Assembly: GCA_020346805.1 (NCBI GenBank)
Contig: CP070790.1
Coordinates: 1,909,733 to 1,919,983, forward strand
Source of the DNA: Planctomycetota bacterium
Lineage (GTDB): Bacteria; Planctomycetota; Phycisphaerae; UBA1845; PWPN01
DNA: 10,251 nt
Reading direction: 5' to 3'
In this document: piece by piece, positions 1 through 6,687 of the stretch
Numbering within the stretch: the stretch's first letter is position 1
Layout: every line of letters starts with the position of its first letter
The notes under the pieces: generated by a model
What the model was told of the DNA's origin: nothing
The model's input: the letters and a program-made list of their open reading frames with translations, nothing else
Databases searched by the model: none
Position numbers and translations under genes: made by a program

Positions 1-1172
1 ACCTTCAAGCTCGAAAGATCGCGCTTAAGGGCATGCTCCTCGCCTTCACGCATCAAGGCCCGAATTGCCGTCGGCGCCGTATAGAACTGAGTAATTTTAT
101 ATTTGTCCACTACATCCCAGAATCGACCCGCATCGGGATATACGGGCACCCCTTCAAACATCACCGAAATAGCCCCTTCAGCCAGCGGACCATAAACAAT
201 GTACGAGTGTCCGGTGACCCATCCGATGTCCGCTGTGCACCACCAGATGTCTCCGTCATGATAATCAAAGATATACTTGAAGGAGATTGCAGTATAAACC
301 ATGTACCCACCGATAGTGTGCAACACGCCTTTTGGCTTACCGGTCGAGCCGGAGGTATACAAGATAAACAGTGGTTCTTCCGAATCCATCCACTCCGGCT
401 CGCAATCGGCCGAGGCCTTACCCATCAAATCCTCCCACCACAGATCCCGGCCATCCTTCATCGGCACTTCATGACCTGTACGCTTGACCACCACCACCTT
501 TTCGATGCTGGGACATTCTTCAACGGCCAGGTCGGCCTTGCTCTTCATCGGAATGTCGGTCTTCTTGCCCCGCAACGCCGTATCCTGGGTTACCAGAATC
601 TTGCATGCCGAATCCTGAATCCGATCCCGCAGCGAATCCTCCGAAAACGCTCCAAACACCACCGAGTGAATCGCGCCAATGCGGGCGCAGGCCAGCATGG
701 CTATCGGCAATTGCGGAATCATCTGCAGGAATAAACAAATCCGATCGCCTTTCTTTACACCCAGCGACTTCAACGCGTTAGCAAATTTGCACACCTGCTC
801 GTGCAGTTCCCTATAAGTCAGTTTGGCGTCTTCGCCCGGCTCGTTACCTTCCCAGATAAGTGCCGTTTGATCGCCACGCGTCGCCAGATGCCGATCCAGG
901 CAGTTATATGAGATGTTAGTCTTGGCCCCGATATACCATTTGATATCGATGCTGCCGTCGAAGTCGTAATCGCGGACCTTGGTCCATTTCTCTTTCCAGT
1001 AAAAGTCCTCCGCCACTTCACCCCAGAATCCTTCCGGGTCCTCAATCGATTGCTTGTACATCTTCTGATAGGTATCCATCGATTTGATATGCGCCTTTTG
1101 CACAAAATCATCCGATGGATGAAAAAGAGAATCAGCATTTTGAGTAGTAGTGTCAGGCTCTGTCGCACACAT
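1..1172 (-). CDS. acs: Acetyl-CoA synthetase, AMP-forming (N-terminal part, truncated by window edge)
   Basis: Cytosolic enzyme that activates acetate with ATP and CoA to acetyl-CoA through an acetyl-AMP intermediate. I translated the minus strand by hand: 390 codons are open from the ATG at 1172 to the window edge, about 60% of the usual ~650 residues. Visible in order: the N-terminal Acs domain (DPEGFWGEVAEDFYW near residues 45-59, then KWYIGAKTNISYNCLDRHL near 78-95), a core GARIG-like stretch followed by HSVVFGAFS (169-177), and the AMP-binding P-loop YTSGSTGKPKG (272-282), followed by WWCTADIGWVTGHSY. These are typical of true Acs rather than other acyl-CoA synthetases. The start is supported by AAAGGAG at 1182-1188 on the minus strand. 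The C-terminal lid with the acetylatable lysine lies outside the window. The porin gene lies upstream in the same direction, but the 160-bp gap argues against a tight operon. Confidence 0.95.
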   Translation of the reverse strand, partial: MCATEPDTTTQNADSLFHPSDDFVQKAHIKSMDTYQKMYKQSIEDPEGFWGEVAEDFYWKEKWTKVRDYDFDGSIDIKWYIGAKTNISYNCLDRHLATRGDQTALIWEGNEPGEDAKLTYRELHEQVCKFANALKSLGVKKGDRICLFLQMIPQLPIAMLACARIGAIHSVVFGAFSEDSLRDRIQDSACKILVTQDTALRGKKTDIPMKSKADLAVEECPSIEKVVVVKRTGHEVPMKDGRDLWWEDLMGKASADCEPEWMDSEEPLFILYTSGSTGKPKGVLHTIGGYMVYTAISFKYIFDYHDGDIWWCTADIGWVTGHSYIVYGPLAEGAISVMFEGVPVYPDAGRFWDVVDKYKITQFYTAPTAIRALMREGEEHALKRDLSSLK

Positions 1173-1332
1173 TATCTTAAGCTCCTTTGTTTATTCCCGC
1201 AGTCACGCGACTGCTCATTCGATTTACATCACTTAACTTTCTACAGAGGTCCACGTCGGCATAAAAAGTTGCAGGTTTTTCTTGTTCTGCTCTTTCCCAT
1301 GCACGCCTCTATAACAAAAATCATACTCCTGA
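1173..1332 (-). promoter_or_regulatory. acs 5' leader with a short hairpin just upstream of the ribosome binding site
   Basis: Gap between the porin stop and the acs start. On the minus strand it holds a perfect 6-bp stem GCAGTC/GACTGC with a 4-nt loop (1199-1214), about 10 nt upstream of the AAAGGAG Shine-Dalgarno. No U-run follows it, so it is not a standard terminator. I found no convincing -35/-10 pair and no strong terminator for the porin; the A/T-rich 5-bp stem just after the porin stop is weak. A regulatory role for the hairpin is inference only. Confidence 0.3.
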
Positions 1333-2661
1333 TTAAAAGGTAACCCGCATTCGCACACCGGCCACAATCGTATGGGCCAGTGTATTATCACCGCCGGGAT
1401 TATCTATGTATTGTATATCGGGCAGGATGGCCAGCCACGGGGTTGCCTGCCACGAATAGTAAAGCTCGTAAATAGTTTCACTGCCCGCCCGATCATTTAT
1501 TCGCGATCGGTACTGCCTGGAGTGAATCTTCTGGGCGATGGCCGCCCCCATATGATCCTTGTCCCGCGTGGGTATCAACCCCGTATATACCAGGCCGGTG
1601 GACCAGAACTGGTTGAAGCGGAACGATTCGCCATGCCTGAATCCGTAACGGAAAAACCATCCCAATCCCTGGTTGTCATCGGGATTCTCGCGGTAAAACA
1701 TCTGATCGAAACTGGTATAGAAACCCAGATCGTTACCGTTTCGTTGCGGCGAGGCCCCCGGCCGCCTGAACTCATCCCGCACCGTCGGATCGTATAATAA
1801 ACCGAACCGATAATTACCCGTCAAAGGTCCGTTACCGCTTGGTATTTTGGTGTGCAGGGTCTGTTCTATATAAGTAAGAAACCACGCCTCGTCATGAAAG
1901 GCGGTGGAAAAGCCCGGTTTGTAAAGCGGCAAACGCTGAGCGTCACCAACCCCCAATATCATGGTGTACCACTCGCAGGGCCTGACGTACAAGGTCGCAC
2001 CCAAGCCGGTCATCGCTGCCGTCGGAATCAATGGGTTATTGTCCAACGCCGCGTTCATAAACTGTTTGTCTTCGCTATTGGCATATACGTTGCGATCCAC
2101 AATCGTCTGATAGTCCAGGTACCCGAGTTCCAAGGCCAGCTTGCGATCCCAAAAGTGCTGCCGATACCACAGCATGTCCACGTAGATGCCGCGATTCCCG
2201 TCCGCATCGTCGATTACCTGTTCGGAAGAACCGGTCCAGGGATTGACACTTCGGCCCCACTGTCCCCTCGCATCGAACAGCACCTCGGCATCGGGAATCA
2301 AACCCATCTTGTCCAGATCGAAGGTAACGATCCAGTCATAGGTTGCACTATGTTTGCCGCTGTCCGTCCGCCGCCCCCCCTTGATCACCGAGGTATAGTG
2401 GCTGTTCCAGTAATATTTCATACCGATACCGATATCTTCCAACGGCTTGCCCAGCCCGAACCAGTTGTCGGTCAGGGTTGGCCGGTCCAGACTGAACGGC
2501 CTAGGTCCCGACTCTTCGACTTTGGGTGTCGGCTTGGTCGCCGCTGCCGGTTGGGTGGCCGGTGCCCTCGTCTTCTCTGCTGCCACTAATTGCTGGCGAG
2601 GAAACAGCCCCGCCCCGGCAAAAAGTAAAATCACCATCCCTAGCAAAATTTTCCGCAGCAT
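1333..2661 (-). CDS. Carbohydrate-selective porin, OprB family
   Basis: Outer-membrane beta-barrel channel, 442 residues, close to the usual OprB size. The first ~28 residues are a Sec signal peptide (MLRKILLGMVILLFAGAGLF, then LVAA before the likely cleavage site). An Ala/Pro/Thr/Lys-rich linker follows (about 30-50). The mature part is full of alternating aromatic strands, such as GMKYYWNSHYT, WFFRYGFRHGESFRFNQFWSTGLVYTG split over two strands, and ETIYELYYSWQATPWLAILPDIQYI near the end. The last three features (PDIQYIDNPGG, a final strand GVRMRVTF, terminal Phe) match the OprB C terminus and the BAM recognition signal. The start has GAGGAA a few bases upstream. OprB porins usually pass sugars; the substrate here cannot be read from sequence. 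It is probably transcribed alone from the promoter at 2798-2826. Confidence 0.87.
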   Translation of the reverse strand: MLRKILLGMVILLFAGAGLFPRQQLVAAEKTRAPATQPAAATKPTPKVEESGPRPFSLDRPTLTDNWFGLGKPLEDIGIGMKYYWNSHYTSVIKGGRRTDSGKHSATYDWIVTFDLDKMGLIPDAEVLFDARGQWGRSVNPWTGSSEQVIDDADGNRGIYVDMLWYRQHFWDRKLALELGYLDYQTIVDRNVYANSEDKQFMNAALDNNPLIPTAAMTGLGATLYVRPCEWYTMILGVGDAQRLPLYKPGFSTAFHDEAWFLTYIEQTLHTKIPSGNGPLTGNYRFGLLYDPTVRDEFRRPGASPQRNGNDLGFYTSFDQMFYRENPDDNQGLGWFFRYGFRHGESFRFNQFWSTGLVYTGLIPTRDKDHMGAAIAQKIHSRQYRSRINDRAGSETIYELYYSWQATPWLAILPDIQYIDNPGGDNTLAHTIVAGVRMRVTF

Positions 2662-2681
2662 ATATTCCTCATTACTGGAAG

Positions 2682-2726
2682 CTTGGGGTTTGCTCGGCCG
2701 AATATCCCTTTTTCACGACCCCCAAG
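2682..2726 (-). repeat. Inverted repeat in the porin 5' leader
   Basis: Arms CTTGGGG (2682-2688) and CCCCAAG (2720-2726) are perfect 7-bp complements separated by 31 nt. They lie between the predicted porin promoter and its start codon, so they would be transcribed as part of a leader of about 130 nt. No U-tract follows. Function unknown. Confidence 0.3.
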
Positions 2727-2797
2727 GGCCTAATAAGGGCGACGGGTATCCCGGTGGTTCTCAGATCTAGCCCCGCGGCCGAAGATTAAAAACTAAT

Positions 2798-2826
2798 ATC
2801 ATACAGCAAAACGAGGGCCACAGCAA
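2798..2826 (-). promoter_or_regulatory. Predicted sigma-70-type promoter of the porin gene
   Basis: Read on the minus strand: TTGCTG (-35, 2826-2821), a 17-nt spacer, and TATGAT (-10, 2803-2798). The -10 has five of six consensus bases and the -35 has three of six. Transcription would start near 2790, giving a leader of about 130 nt. Confidence 0.45.
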
Positions 2827-2831
2827 AATAA

Positions 2832-2887
2832 AAGCCGATCGGAATCTCATTCCCCTACAATATCACCGAAGCCGCTCCAATCGGCTT
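2832..2887. repeat. 8-bp inverted repeat between the divergent porin and cytochrome promoters
   Basis: AAGCCGAT (2832-2839) and ATCGGCTT (2880-2887) are perfect complements 40 nt apart. A smaller GGAAT/ATTCC hairpin lies inside (2841-2853). The pair sits between the two outward-facing promoters, so it could be an operator pair or a looped structure. The sequence alone does not decide. Confidence 0.25.
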
Positions 2888-2890
2888 AAT

Positions 2891-2919
2891 TTGACCGGTA
2901 AATCGCCTTGGGATATGTA
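2891..2919 (+). promoter_or_regulatory. Predicted sigma-70-type promoter of the cytochrome gene
   Basis: TTGACC (2891-2896), a 17-nt spacer and TATGTA (2914-2919). The -35 matches five of six consensus bases and the -10 about three. An ATG at 2908 falls inside this promoter, which supports the downstream start at 2968. Confidence 0.4.
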
Positions 2920-2967
2920 ATAGCCGTCACAGATAAGCTGAATCCTGCCCCATTTGGAGTATATCAA

Positions 2968-3501
2968 ATGCATATATCCATATTACCAAGAACCCTGATA
3001 TCGGCAATTTGCCCCCTGCTGATACTGGCGATCTCGTCCTGTCGGCCCTCACCCACCAAAGATTATCAACAGCGGCTGGCCCAGACCGCCGAACCGGCCC
3101 GCCACGCCATCCATACCGACCGACTCCACGCCATAATGGCTGACCTGGGCCGACAGGTAGCCAAGACCTGGCCGCAGGAGATGGAGGCCGAGGCCAAGGC
3201 CGATGCCGATCGGACCCGTGCCGAGAGCTTCGAGAATGCCCGCAAATTGGGCCGGGCCCTGGCCGAGACGGCCGAGAAGATCCCCCACGCCGTCGCCGAT
3301 GTCGATATGCCCGACGCCGACCGGGAGGCCTTCCTGGCCAGTGCCCGTATGCTCCGCGGGCAAGCCTCTTCATTGGCCAGGTTTGCCAGAGAGCAGAACA
3401 CCAAGCGCATGCGGCATACCCTGAACACCATCCAAACCACGTGCTACGGTTGTCACTCACAGTTCAGCAAATACACCGGCCCCCTGAAATTCGGGCAGTA
3501 A
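2968..3501 (+). CDS. Lipoprotein c-type cytochrome, cytochrome c'-like (single C-terminal CxxCH)
   Basis: 177 residues. The N terminus is a lipoprotein signal: basic/hydrophobic ISILPRTLISAICPLLILA, then lipobox ISSC with Cys25 as the lipidated residue, so the protein should be membrane-anchored in the periplasm. The body is Ala/Glu/Arg-rich and almost entirely helical. One covalent heme site, CYGCH (residues 159-163), lies 14 residues from the C terminus. Long helices with a heme motif near the C terminus are the layout of the cytochrome c' / c556 four-helix bundle, so an electron-transfer or gas-binding role is plausible but not shown. I chose ATG 2968, not the in-frame ATG 2908: GGAG lies 8 nt upstream of it, it starts exactly at the signal peptide, and the upstream start lies inside the predicted promoter. 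No partner oxidase or reductase is nearby. Confidence 0.75.
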   Translation: MHISILPRTLISAICPLLILAISSCRPSPTKDYQQRLAQTAEPARHAIHTDRLHAIMADLGRQVAKTWPQEMEAEAKADADRTRAESFENARKLGRALAETAEKIPHAVADVDMPDADREAFLASARMLRGQASSLARFAREQNTKRMRHTLNTIQTTCYGCHSQFSKYTGPLKFGQ

Positions 3502-3639
3502 ACATCACCTGCCCAAATTTGTGTGAAGGAAGAACGCACTAGCCGCATGCAGTAACCCGAGTGTCAACCAGGGCCAACTTATACGCATTCTGATTGAACT
3601 TTGCGCGCATGTTTGGCGCCTGTTAGGGTTGCGCGCTGT
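3502..3639. other. Intergenic stretch left of the insertion sequence
   Basis: No ORF, terminator or clear promoter is visible between the cytochrome stop and the IS. It holds two copies of the self-complementary GCGCGC (near 3603 and 3631). The left IS boundary is somewhere near its right edge. Confidence 0.3.
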
Positions 3640-3686
3640 AGACAACTATGTCATGATGATCTTTTTGCTAAGACAAGGAGGTCATT

Positions 3687-4259
3687 ATGCATGTTGCCAA
3701 CCATCATACCATTGCGGAATTAAAACGTCTGATCCAAAGCGCAAGTGATGCTCGCCAACTCTTACGTTTGCAGGTGGTATTGTTAGCCAAACAAGGACGA
3801 ACCGCGCCCCAGATTGCGGAATCTTTGTTCGTCAGCCGGCGCAACTTGCAGGATTGGGTTTATCGTTACAATGCCCATGGTCTGGAAGGATTGAAGGATC
3901 GACGGCAGGGTGGTAATCAGCGTAAAATCGGCGATGAACAGGAACAGCAAGTGAGGGATTACCTTGACCAGGGACAACTTCCCTCAGGGGGTGTACGTCG
4001 TGGGGAGGATCTGCGGGCGTGGATTCACAAACGTTTTGGTGTTCTCTATAGCCTGCCGGGCACCTATGATTTGTTGCATCGCCTGGGATATAGTTGCCTC
4101 GTACCCCGGCCACGCCACAAGGACGCAGATCCTCAAGTGCAAAGTACTTTTAAAAAAACGCCACGGCTAAGGTCCAGCAAATCGCTCAAGAACACACCAA
4201 GAAACGCATCGAAGTCTGGTTCCAGGACGAAGCCCGATTCGGTCAACAAGGGACCATAA
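3687..4259 (+). CDS. IS630 family transposase, first frame (helix-turn-helix DNA-binding part)
   Basis: 190 residues if translated without frameshifting. Residues ~10-65 form the helix-turn-helix typical of IS630/Tc1-like transposases (AELKRLIQSASDARQLLRLQ, then TAPQIAESLFVSRRNLQDWVYRY). A winged-helix segment follows to about residue 150 (GEDLRAWIHKRFGVLYSLPG, then YDLLHRLGYS). After codon 157 the reading turns into low-similarity Ser/Lys/Arg sequence and stops at 4259, while the family sequence continues in the -1 frame. A very strong AAGGAGG (3674-3680) precedes the ATG. On its own the product would bind ends but could not cut, so it may act as a regulator; that is inference. Confidence 0.8.
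   Translation: MHVANHHTIAELKRLIQSASDARQLLRLQVVLLAKQGRTAPQIAESLFVSRRNLQDWVYRYNAHGLEGLKDRRQGGNQRKIGDEQEQQVRDYLDQGQLPSGGVRRGEDLRAWIHKRFGVLYSLPGTYDLLHRLGYSCLVPRPRHKDADPQVQSTFKKTPRLRSSKSLKNTPRNASKSGSRTKPDSVNKGP
4148..4160 (+). other. Candidate -1 frameshift site (T4A7) in the IS630 transposase
   Basis: The run TTTTAAAAAAACG joins the two transposase frames. In the zero frame it reads TTT AAA AAA ACG. A -1 slip on the second AAA (4155-4157) gives AAC GCC ACG and avoids the TAA at 4151-4153 that blocks the -1 frame upstream. Seven consecutive A residues also allow transcriptional slippage. I saw no strong stem-loop just downstream. The alternative is a simple one-base deletion that inactivated the element. 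Confidence 0.5.
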
Positions 4260-4729
4260 CTCGAAAGTGGGGCCGTACCGGTTCGAGGCCCCCGGCGATT
4301 AAACAAACGCAATATGACTGGTTGTATGTGCTCGGTGCGGCCTGTCCGGAAACCGGCCAGACCGTAGGCCTCATCTCCCCACACGTCAACACGGAAGTGA
4401 TGAACACCTTCCTTGATCAATTCGCCAAACAGATTGATCCTGAGGTACATGCGGTCATGATCTGGGATCAGGCTGGTTACCACGGAGGCAGAAACCTAAA
4501 AATCCCTGATAACATAGATATCATACCCCTACCACCATATTCCCCGGAACTCAATCCTGTCGAAAATCTATGGCATTACTTGCGGAGTCACTACTGGTCC
4601 AATCGGATATACGAGGATTACAACGAATTGGCCGATGCAGTTTGCGAGTCATGGCAAGCAACCTGTTTGGAACCCGAACTGGTTAAAACTGTTTGCCGGG
4701 CATCTTATATCAAAACGCGCGAGGTGTAA
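4154..4729 (+). CDS. IS630 family transposase, second frame (DDE catalytic domain), likely expressed as a -1 frameshift fusion
   Basis: The -1 frame is open from 4154 to the TAA at 4727-4729. It holds all three acidic residues of the DDE_3 domain: Asp in VWFQDEARFG (codon 4226-4228), Asp in VMIWDQAGYHGG (4466-4468) and Glu in LNPVENLWHYLR (4562-4564). That leaves 31 residues between the last two. The first possible start codon in this frame is a TTG at 4322, after the first catalytic Asp, and it has no convincing ribosome binding site, so this part cannot make a complete catalytic domain alone. Joined at the A7 run, the fusion would be 347 residues, the normal size for the family, with catalytic residues at 181, 261 and 293. 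Confidence 0.75.
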   Translation, partial: KNATAKVQQIAQEHTKKRIEVWFQDEARFGQQGTITRKWGRTGSRPPAIKQTQYDWLYVLGAACPETGQTVGLISPHVNTEVMNTFLDQFAKQIDPEVHAVMIWDQAGYHGGRNLKIPDNIDIIPLPPYSPELNPVENLWHYLRSHYWSNRIYEDYNELADAVCESWQATCLEPELVKTVCRASYIKTREV

Positions 4730-4736
4730 TCATGAT

Positions 4737-4745
4737 TGGTATAAT
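4737..4745 (+). promoter_or_regulatory. Extended -10 promoter at the IS/repeat junction, reading into the radical SAM gene
   Basis: TGGTATAAT is a perfect extended -10 element (TGn plus TATAAT). No matching -35 lies upstream, which extended -10 promoters can tolerate. The equivalent site in the repeat copy at 9057-9064 reads GGAATAAT, so the first T of TATAAT is specific to this junction. Transcription would begin near 4752, giving a leader of about 155 nt. Confidence 0.4.
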
Positions 4746-4786
4746 TGAGCCAGACCCGGCACACGTTTGAAGTGGAATTCGTATTA
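4741..4786 (+). repeat. Dispersed repeat, copy A (beside the IS right end)
   Basis: 46 bp that match 9060-9105 in the same orientation at 42 of 46 positions. The shared core is ATAATTGAGCCAGACCC, then GCACACGTTTGAA and TGGAAT. An inverted relative occupies 8996-9053. This copy has only one arm of the palindrome seen at 8993-9105. It could be the remnant of a repeat into which the IS inserted. Confidence 0.75.
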
Positions 4787-4803
4787 GTGCTTTGTCCACA
4801 TTT

Positions 4804-4830
4804 TTCAATGATTCCTCTTGCTCCATTGAA
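4804..4830 (+). repeat. Perfect 7-bp hairpin in the radical SAM leader
   Basis: TTCAATG (4804-4810) and CATTGAA (4824-4830) with a 13-nt loop. It lies in the predicted leader of the radical SAM gene, upstream of the terminator-like hairpin at 4877-4894. Function unknown. Confidence 0.3.
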
Positions 4831-4876
4831 CAACAATTGGCCTGATTGTGTACCATTAGGTAAAGTACAAACGTAT

Positions 4877-4894
4877 CGGCCATCGGGCCGTTTT
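4877..4894 (+). terminator. Terminator-like hairpin just before the radical SAM ribosome binding site (possible attenuator)
   Basis: CGGCC-ATCG-GGCCG (4877-4890) is a perfect GC-only 5-bp stem with a tetraloop, followed at once by TTTT (4891-4894) and then the AAGGA Shine-Dalgarno (4895-4899). The stem is short for a strong intrinsic terminator. Its place, between promoter and start codon, suits an attenuator. Confidence 0.35.
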
Positions 4895-4906
4895 AAGGAT
4901 AACCGC

Positions 4907-6646
4907 ATGCGCGTTTTATTTATCTATCCCAACCTCAACGCTGAAGAGGGTTTCAATCACGGCATCGCCTCACTTTCGGGTTGTCTTAAGGCCCGCGGGC
5001 ACACCACCGGCCTGATCAATATCAACGAAGCCCTATACAGAGTCCCCGACGATGGGCAGATCGTCGAACAGATCCGGGCCTGGAAACCCGACTTTGTTGC
5101 TTTCAGCGTAATGACCCAGCAGTACAGGTTCGCCCTGCGCCTGGGTCGGCTCATAAAACAATCCCTGCCTCAGGTACCCCTGGCTGTCGGCGGTGTGCAT
5201 GTTTTGATGTGTACTGAACAAATCAAAGGCGACGCCCTGTGGGATTTCATCGGCATCGGCGAATGCGACGATGCCCTGCCCGAATTAATCGATAAACTTG
5301 AAGCCAACGACTCCGAATACCTGAAGGTTAACAATTTCTGCATTCGCCAACCGGACGGCACCTACCAAAATAATCCCCTGGGGCCCTACCCCGACCTGAA
5401 TGCCCTGCCCCCCAAGGATTATGAGATCTTCGACCTATCCCGCATGCTACGCCGAAAAAATGGATGGCAAAGCCTGCTGACCTCGAGAGGCTGCCCCTAC
5501 CGCTGCACCTATTGCTTCAATCATGAAGTAACCGACCGGTATCTGCAAGACGGCCACTCTCGAAAATCTTATCTACGCCATTACTCCACCGACCGAATGA
5601 TCCGCGAAATCAAGGGGTTAAAGCAACGACATCCTTACATTGAAACATTTATTATCGACGATGATCTTTTCACTTTGAACAAGGATCACTGCATCGACTT
5701 CGTCAAGGCCTATTCCGATGCCGACATCAACGTTCCCTTTGTATTAAACGCCCACGTCCAGGCCTTCAATGAGCCCATCGCCGAGGCCCTGGCCGATTCA
5801 CCATGCATGATTGTGAAGTTCGGCGTGGAGTGCGGCAGTTATAAATTACGTAAGGAGGTACTGGAAAGGCACATGAGCAATCAGGCCATCGTTAACGCTT
5901 TCGACCTCTGCCATCAATACGGCCTGCACTCATCGGCATTTATTATGTTCGGCCTGCCCTACGAAACCCGGGCCATGATGGAAGAAACCATCGATCTGAT
6001 GGCCAAAATCCAACCTGGTAGAATGCGCTGGGCCATCTTTTTCCCCTTCGCTGGCACCCAAAGCTACACCATCTGCGAACAAGGCGATCTCATCGATTAT
6101 CGCAAGATGGATAGCATGGACAATTATTTCTGCGCTTCCTGCCTGAAATTCGACAAGGCTACGGATTTGTTTATCCGAAAACTTCAGCGGATATTCCATT
6201 GGTATGTAAACGCCCGTGCTTCATTGCCCTTATCCAGTGACTACCTCAAGCTGGTGGATGAAGTCGAAAAAATGAACGCCGACCAGTGGCACGAAGCCAG
6301 CGAGCAAATACTCGCCCGCGACCGGCAAATATCCAACGATTATCTGGCCCGCGTTAAATCGGGGGACATGGCGGCCTTGAAAAAAAACAAACATTATTCA
6401 ATCCGTTATACCGAGGTAATGGCCGTCGACAGCAACTTCGTATTGGCTGAAAAAGGCGACTACAAAAATCTGGCCGCCCGGCGATGGAAGGCCTTCCGCG
6501 AACAGATCGATCAGTCTCGCATTGCTGCAGAGTCAACCATGGATAACGACTACAAAAAAATCATGGCAACCGATTCGAAATCAATACCCCACCTACGCAT
6601 AATTCAATGCCCGGCTTCGGCTCCCGCCGACACAACCACACATTAA
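4907..6646 (+). CDS. B12-binding-like domain / radical SAM protein, substrate unknown
   Basis: 579 residues from ATG 4907. Residues 1-140 look like the Rossmann-type B12-binding domain found in class B radical SAM enzymes: MRVLFIYPNL start, KPDFVAFSVMT, PLAVGGVH, and FIGIGECDDALPEL, the equivalent of the usual GEGE turn. No DxHxxG cobalt-ligand motif is visible, as is common in this class. The radical SAM core follows with the [4Fe-4S] cysteines in RGCPYRCTYCFN (Cys196, Cys200, Cys203), the IIDDDLF strand and a GVECGS glycine motif (306-311). A helical, charged tail runs from about 420 to the end. The frame stays open upstream to a TTG at 4745, but that stretch encodes the dispersed repeat. 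ATG 4907 has AAGGA 7 nt upstream and starts on the first beta strand. No biosynthetic partners are adjacent, so the substrate cannot be inferred. Confidence 0.85.
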   Translation: MRVLFIYPNLNAEEGFNHGIASLSGCLKARGHTTGLININEALYRVPDDGQIVEQIRAWKPDFVAFSVMTQQYRFALRLGRLIKQSLPQVPLAVGGVHVLMCTEQIKGDALWDFIGIGECDDALPELIDKLEANDSEYLKVNNFCIRQPDGTYQNNPLGPYPDLNALPPKDYEIFDLSRMLRRKNGWQSLLTSRGCPYRCTYCFNHEVTDRYLQDGHSRKSYLRHYSTDRMIREIKGLKQRHPYIETFIIDDDLFTLNKDHCIDFVKAYSDADINVPFVLNAHVQAFNEPIAEALADSPCMIVKFGVECGSYKLRKEVLERHMSNQAIVNAFDLCHQYGLHSSAFIMFGLPYETRAMMEETIDLMAKIQPGRMRWAIFFPFAGTQSYTICEQGDLIDYRKMDSMDNYFCASCLKFDKATDLFIRKLQRIFHWYVNARASLPLSSDYLKLVDEVEKMNADQWHEASEQILARDRQISNDYLARVKSGDMAALKKNKHYSIRYTEVMAVDSNFVLAEKGDYKNLAARRWKAFREQIDQSRIAAESTMDNDYKKIMATDSKSIPHLRIIQCPASAPADTTTH

Positions 6647-6687
6647 TTTTACAAAACAAGGAGATTATCCAACGTGCATTGTGTTTA
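6647..6687. other. Short gap between convergent genes
   Basis: 41 bp between the stops of the radical SAM gene (+) and the FHA gene (-). No hairpin is visible, so I cannot point to a terminator for either gene here. Confidence 0.4.

Larger units (their letters stand above)
3640..4740 (+). mobile_element. IS630-family insertion sequence (ends approximate)
   Basis: A transposase reading frame of about 1.05 kb, split in two phases and flanked by short non-coding ends, is the size and layout of an IS630-family element. The family inserts at TA dinucleotides and duplicates them. TA occurs near 3639 and 3647 on the left and at 4740-4741 on the right. The only end similarity I see is TCATGAT (3651-3657 and 4731-4736 region), which is largely self-palindromic and therefore weak evidence for terminal inverted repeats. 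The right boundary must lie between the stop at 4729 and the dispersed repeat starting at 4741, if that repeat is genomic. All catalytic residues are present, so the element may be active. Confidence 0.7.

Noticed and set aside
818..1168. Minus-strand 116-codon frame and the plus-strand 33-734 frame over the acs region.
   Set aside because: They are out-of-phase shadows; the long frame giving recognisable Acs sequence runs from 1172 to the window edge.
1852..2589. 245-codon plus-strand frame opposite the porin.
   Set aside because: It has no ribosome binding site and no motif; the opposite strand encodes a full-length OprB porin with a signal peptide.
2927..3460. Long minus-strand frames opposite the cytochrome gene.
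   Set aside because: They are shadows caused by high GC at third positions; composition is Arg/Trp/Gly-rich with no motif, while the plus frame has a lipobox and CxxCH.
3578..3636. TTATACGCATTC left of the IS resembles TTATACGAATTC in the inverted arm at 8998-9009, as if the IS had split a whole palindromic element.
   Set aside because: The similarity fades after about 12 bases and the diagnostic GGGTCAGGCAC segment is missing, so it may be chance.
4322..4729. Independent short transposase gene starting at TTG 4322.
   Set aside because: It lacks the first catalytic Asp and a ribosome binding site; the upstream -1 frame encodes the missing conserved part.
4745..4906. N-terminal extension of the radical SAM frame from a TTG at 4745.
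   Set aside because: It encodes the dispersed repeat and leader, has no ribosome binding site, and the protein fold clearly begins at ATG 4907.
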